The translations under genes and the position numbers were made by a program. A DNA stretch of 64,000 nucleotides from Curtobacterium sp. ZW137 (GTDB lineage: Bacteria; Actinomycetota; Actinomycetes; Actinomycetales; Microbacteriaceae), in assembly GCF_003762905.1 (NCBI RefSeq), contig NZ_RJKS01000001.1:372001-436000 (forward strand), in the 5' to 3' direction. This document shows, piece after piece, positions 62,840 to 64,000 of this stretch (its first letter is position 1; every line of letters starts with the position of its first letter). The notes under the pieces are model-generated. The model worked only from the letters and a program-made list of their open reading frames with translations. It was not told the DNA's origin and did not search any database.

Positions 62840-63763
62840 GTGAACCACCCCGAGGAGCTCTACACGTTCGACGAGTCCGCCCCGACGGTGCCGGCCGGCC
62901 TGCACCTGGTCGCCGGGCTGACCGGGTTCGCGGACGCGGGGTCCGCGGTGGCGCAGGTCACGACCTCGATCCTCGAGCGGCTCGAGACCCGTCTCGTCGC
63001 CGAGTTCGACCCCGACGTCCTGTTGGACTGGCGCGCCCGCCGCCCGGTGATCACCTTCGAGCACGACCACATCACGGACATCGAGCCGCCGCGCCTCGCG
63101 CTGCACCTGGTCCGCGACGAGATCGGTCAGCCCTTCCTCTTCCTCTCCGGGTACGAGCCGGACTTCCAGTGGAACCGCTTCGTCCGCGCCGTCACCGACC
63201 TCGCGGCGCAGCTGCAGGTCGTCGACACCACGTGGGTGCAGTCGATCCCGATGCCCGTCCCGCACACCCGCCCGATCAGCCTGACCGTGTCGGGGACCCG
63301 CGCGGACCTCGTCGAGTCGATGAGCGTCTGGAAGCCGGAGACCCAGGCGCCCGCGAACGTGCTGCACCTGGTCGAGCACCGGCTCAGCGAGCTCGACCAG
63401 CAGGTCACGGGCCTGGTGCTCCTCGTCCCGCACTACCTCTCCGACACCGAGTTCCCGGACGCCGCGGTCGCCGCGCTCTCCGGCATCTCCGCGTCCACCG
63501 GCCTGATCTTCCCGACCGACGCCCTCCGTGAAGAGGGGCGCGAGTTCATCGCCCGCGTCGACGAGCAGGTGGCGGGCAACGGCGAGCTGCAGCGGCTGGT
63601 GTCCGCGCTCGAGGAGCGCCACGACACCTACATGGAGGGCAACCCGATCGCGTCGCCGCTCACGGGGGTGGACGGCGAGGTGCCGACCGCCGACGCGATC
63701 GCCGACGAACTCGAGCGCTTCCTGGCAGACCGTCGCGTCGACGGCGACGCAACCGACGACTGA
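62840..63763 (+). CDS. PAC2 family protein (proteasome assembly chaperone-like)
   Basis: A 307-residue protein of the PAC2 family. VAGLTGFADAGSAVAQVTTSILERLETRLVAEFDPDVLLDWRARRP is the N-terminal core, followed by FLFLSGYEPDFQWNRFVRAVTDLAAQLQVVDTTWVQSIPMPVPHTRPISLTVSGTRADLV. The C-terminal helical region (DAIADELERFLADRRVDG) matches actinobacterial homologues. The archaeal/eukaryotic relatives assist proteasome assembly, but the bacterial role is not defined. Possible starts are the ATG at 62831 and the GTG at 62840; the TAGCAT box favours the latter. Confidence 0.87.
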   Translation: MNHPEELYTFDESAPTVPAGLHLVAGLTGFADAGSAVAQVTTSILERLETRLVAEFDPDVLLDWRARRPVITFEHDHITDIEPPRLALHLVRDEIGQPFLFLSGYEPDFQWNRFVRAVTDLAAQLQVVDTTWVQSIPMPVPHTRPISLTVSGTRADLVESMSVWKPETQAPANVLHLVEHRLSELDQQVTGLVLLVPHYLSDTEFPDAAVAALSGISASTGLIFPTDALREEGREFIARVDEQVAGNGELQRLVSALEERHDTYMEGNPIASPLTGVDGEVPTADAIADELERFLADRRVDGDATDD

Positions 63764-63896
63764 GACCGGAGCACCTCCGGTCCGCACCGGACGTCGCGGT
63801 CACGCACCGGACCTCCAGATCGGTCTGGAGGCTGTGCACACGGCCGCGCGCACCTCGCGTTCTCCACAGCCCGTCCTGGCGGCGGGGCCGCGCCGA

Positions 63897-63902
63897 TAGC
63901 CT
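63897..63902 (+). promoter_or_regulatory. -10 box of leaderless promoter for the MFS gene
   Basis: TAGCCT lies 6 nt before the ATG at 63909. Upstream, at 63801-63830, an ACCTCCAGA/TCTGGAGGT-like inverted repeat related to the 17-bp repeat lies in the gap after the PAC2 gene. Confidence 0.55.
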
Positions 63903-63908
63903 TTCCGG

Positions 63909-64000
63909 ATGAACTCCCGCCGTGCCGTCGTCGTGTGGGGCGTCGCGGTCCTCGCGTACGTCCTGGCGGTCGTGCAGCGGTCCTCGCTCGGCGTCTCCGG
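63909..64000 (+). CDS. MFS transporter, N-terminal fragment
   Basis: The visible 30 residues, MNSRRAVVVWGVAVLAYVLA followed by VVQRSSLGVSG, form the first membrane helix and the VQRSSLGVSG motif that begins a group of actinobacterial major facilitator transporters. The gene continues beyond the window, so substrate and length cannot be judged. The start is set by TAGCCT 6 nt upstream. Confidence 0.7.
   Translation, partial: MNSRRAVVVWGVAVLAYVLAVVQRSSLGVS

Noticed and set aside
1..64000. tRNA or rRNA genes
   Set aside because: I looked for GGTTCGAATC-like T-arms and conserved rRNA segments and found none. The only structural RNA is RNase P RNA.

Overview
The window is chromosomal DNA of a very GC-rich actinobacterium. 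Gene content and style point to Microbacteriaceae, and Curtobacterium is my best guess. The evidence is the GC bias, GTG/TTG starts, 4-bp ATGA/GTGA gene overlaps, an actinobacterial glnA2-glnE-glnA1 region, polyphosphate glucokinase, a type A RNase P RNA, and gene families common in that group (DUF4191, SPOR mini-protein, NtaA/DszA-type monooxygenases). I see no phage, transposase, tRNA or rRNA. The genus is an inference from remembered gene families and no database was searched.

Layout. 1-2000: the end of an unknown exported-type protein, a histidine phosphatase-like protein, a 19-bp repeat element and an MgtC-family membrane protein. 2019-20019: a large catabolic island. On the + strand lie a DszC/SfnB-like flavin enzyme, five LLM-class (luciferase-like) proteins, an AhpD-like protein, a complete oligopeptide-type ABC transporter and a sixth LLM enzyme. 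On the - strand lies an amino-acid-type ABC transporter whose permease is fused to a GNAT acetyltransferase. The two halves converge on a 560-bp intergenic array of long perfect palindromes. The gene set resembles bacterial S-alkyl-cysteine/organosulfur salvage (uptake, N-acetylation, flavin-dependent C-S cleavage). 20152-26300: a DUF4287 protein, a CsoR-type copper regulator with its operator, a HTH/RES toxin-antitoxin pair, a zinc-ribbon nuclease-like protein, a GIY-YIG protein and a large secreted Ig-like-repeat protein. 26376-28276: a divergent iron-acquisition locus (siderophore-interacting reductase; heme oxygenase plus DUF2470) over a DtxR/IdeR iron box.

28361-39715: BCCT transporter, PEP carboxylase, Bcr/CflA efflux pump, an STAS/RsbW-like switch pair, an AraC regulator, an RBBP9-type hydrolase, a coiled-coil hypothetical, and a Nif3-like/CT398-like pair. 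39898-48491: RNase P RNA, polyphosphate glucokinase, methionine aminopeptidase, SPOR mini-protein, NAD synthetase, glutamine synthetase (GlnA2-like) and GlnE. 48998-53608: a three-gene overlapping operon (membrane GT2 synthase, membrane-anchored GH26, UDP-glucose dehydrogenase) that looks like a synthase-dependent exopolysaccharide system. 53942-63763: adenylylatable GlnA1 behind two GlnR boxes, RDD protein, DUF4191 protein, a proline-rich hypothetical, then 2-oxoacid dehydrogenase E2, dihydrolipoamide dehydrogenase and leucyl aminopeptidase, then a PAC2 protein. The start of an MFS transporter runs off the end.

Three genome-scale patterns cut across the genes. At least twenty genes have a TANNNT box exactly 6-7 nt before the start codon, which implies leaderless mRNAs and decides many starts. 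A 14-bp motif (GGACGGGAGGCTCG) recurs eleven times, in intergenic palindromes and in frame inside linkers of multidomain proteins. A second element (tandem 19-bp units plus a hairpin tail) occurs at 818-984 and 53721-53810.
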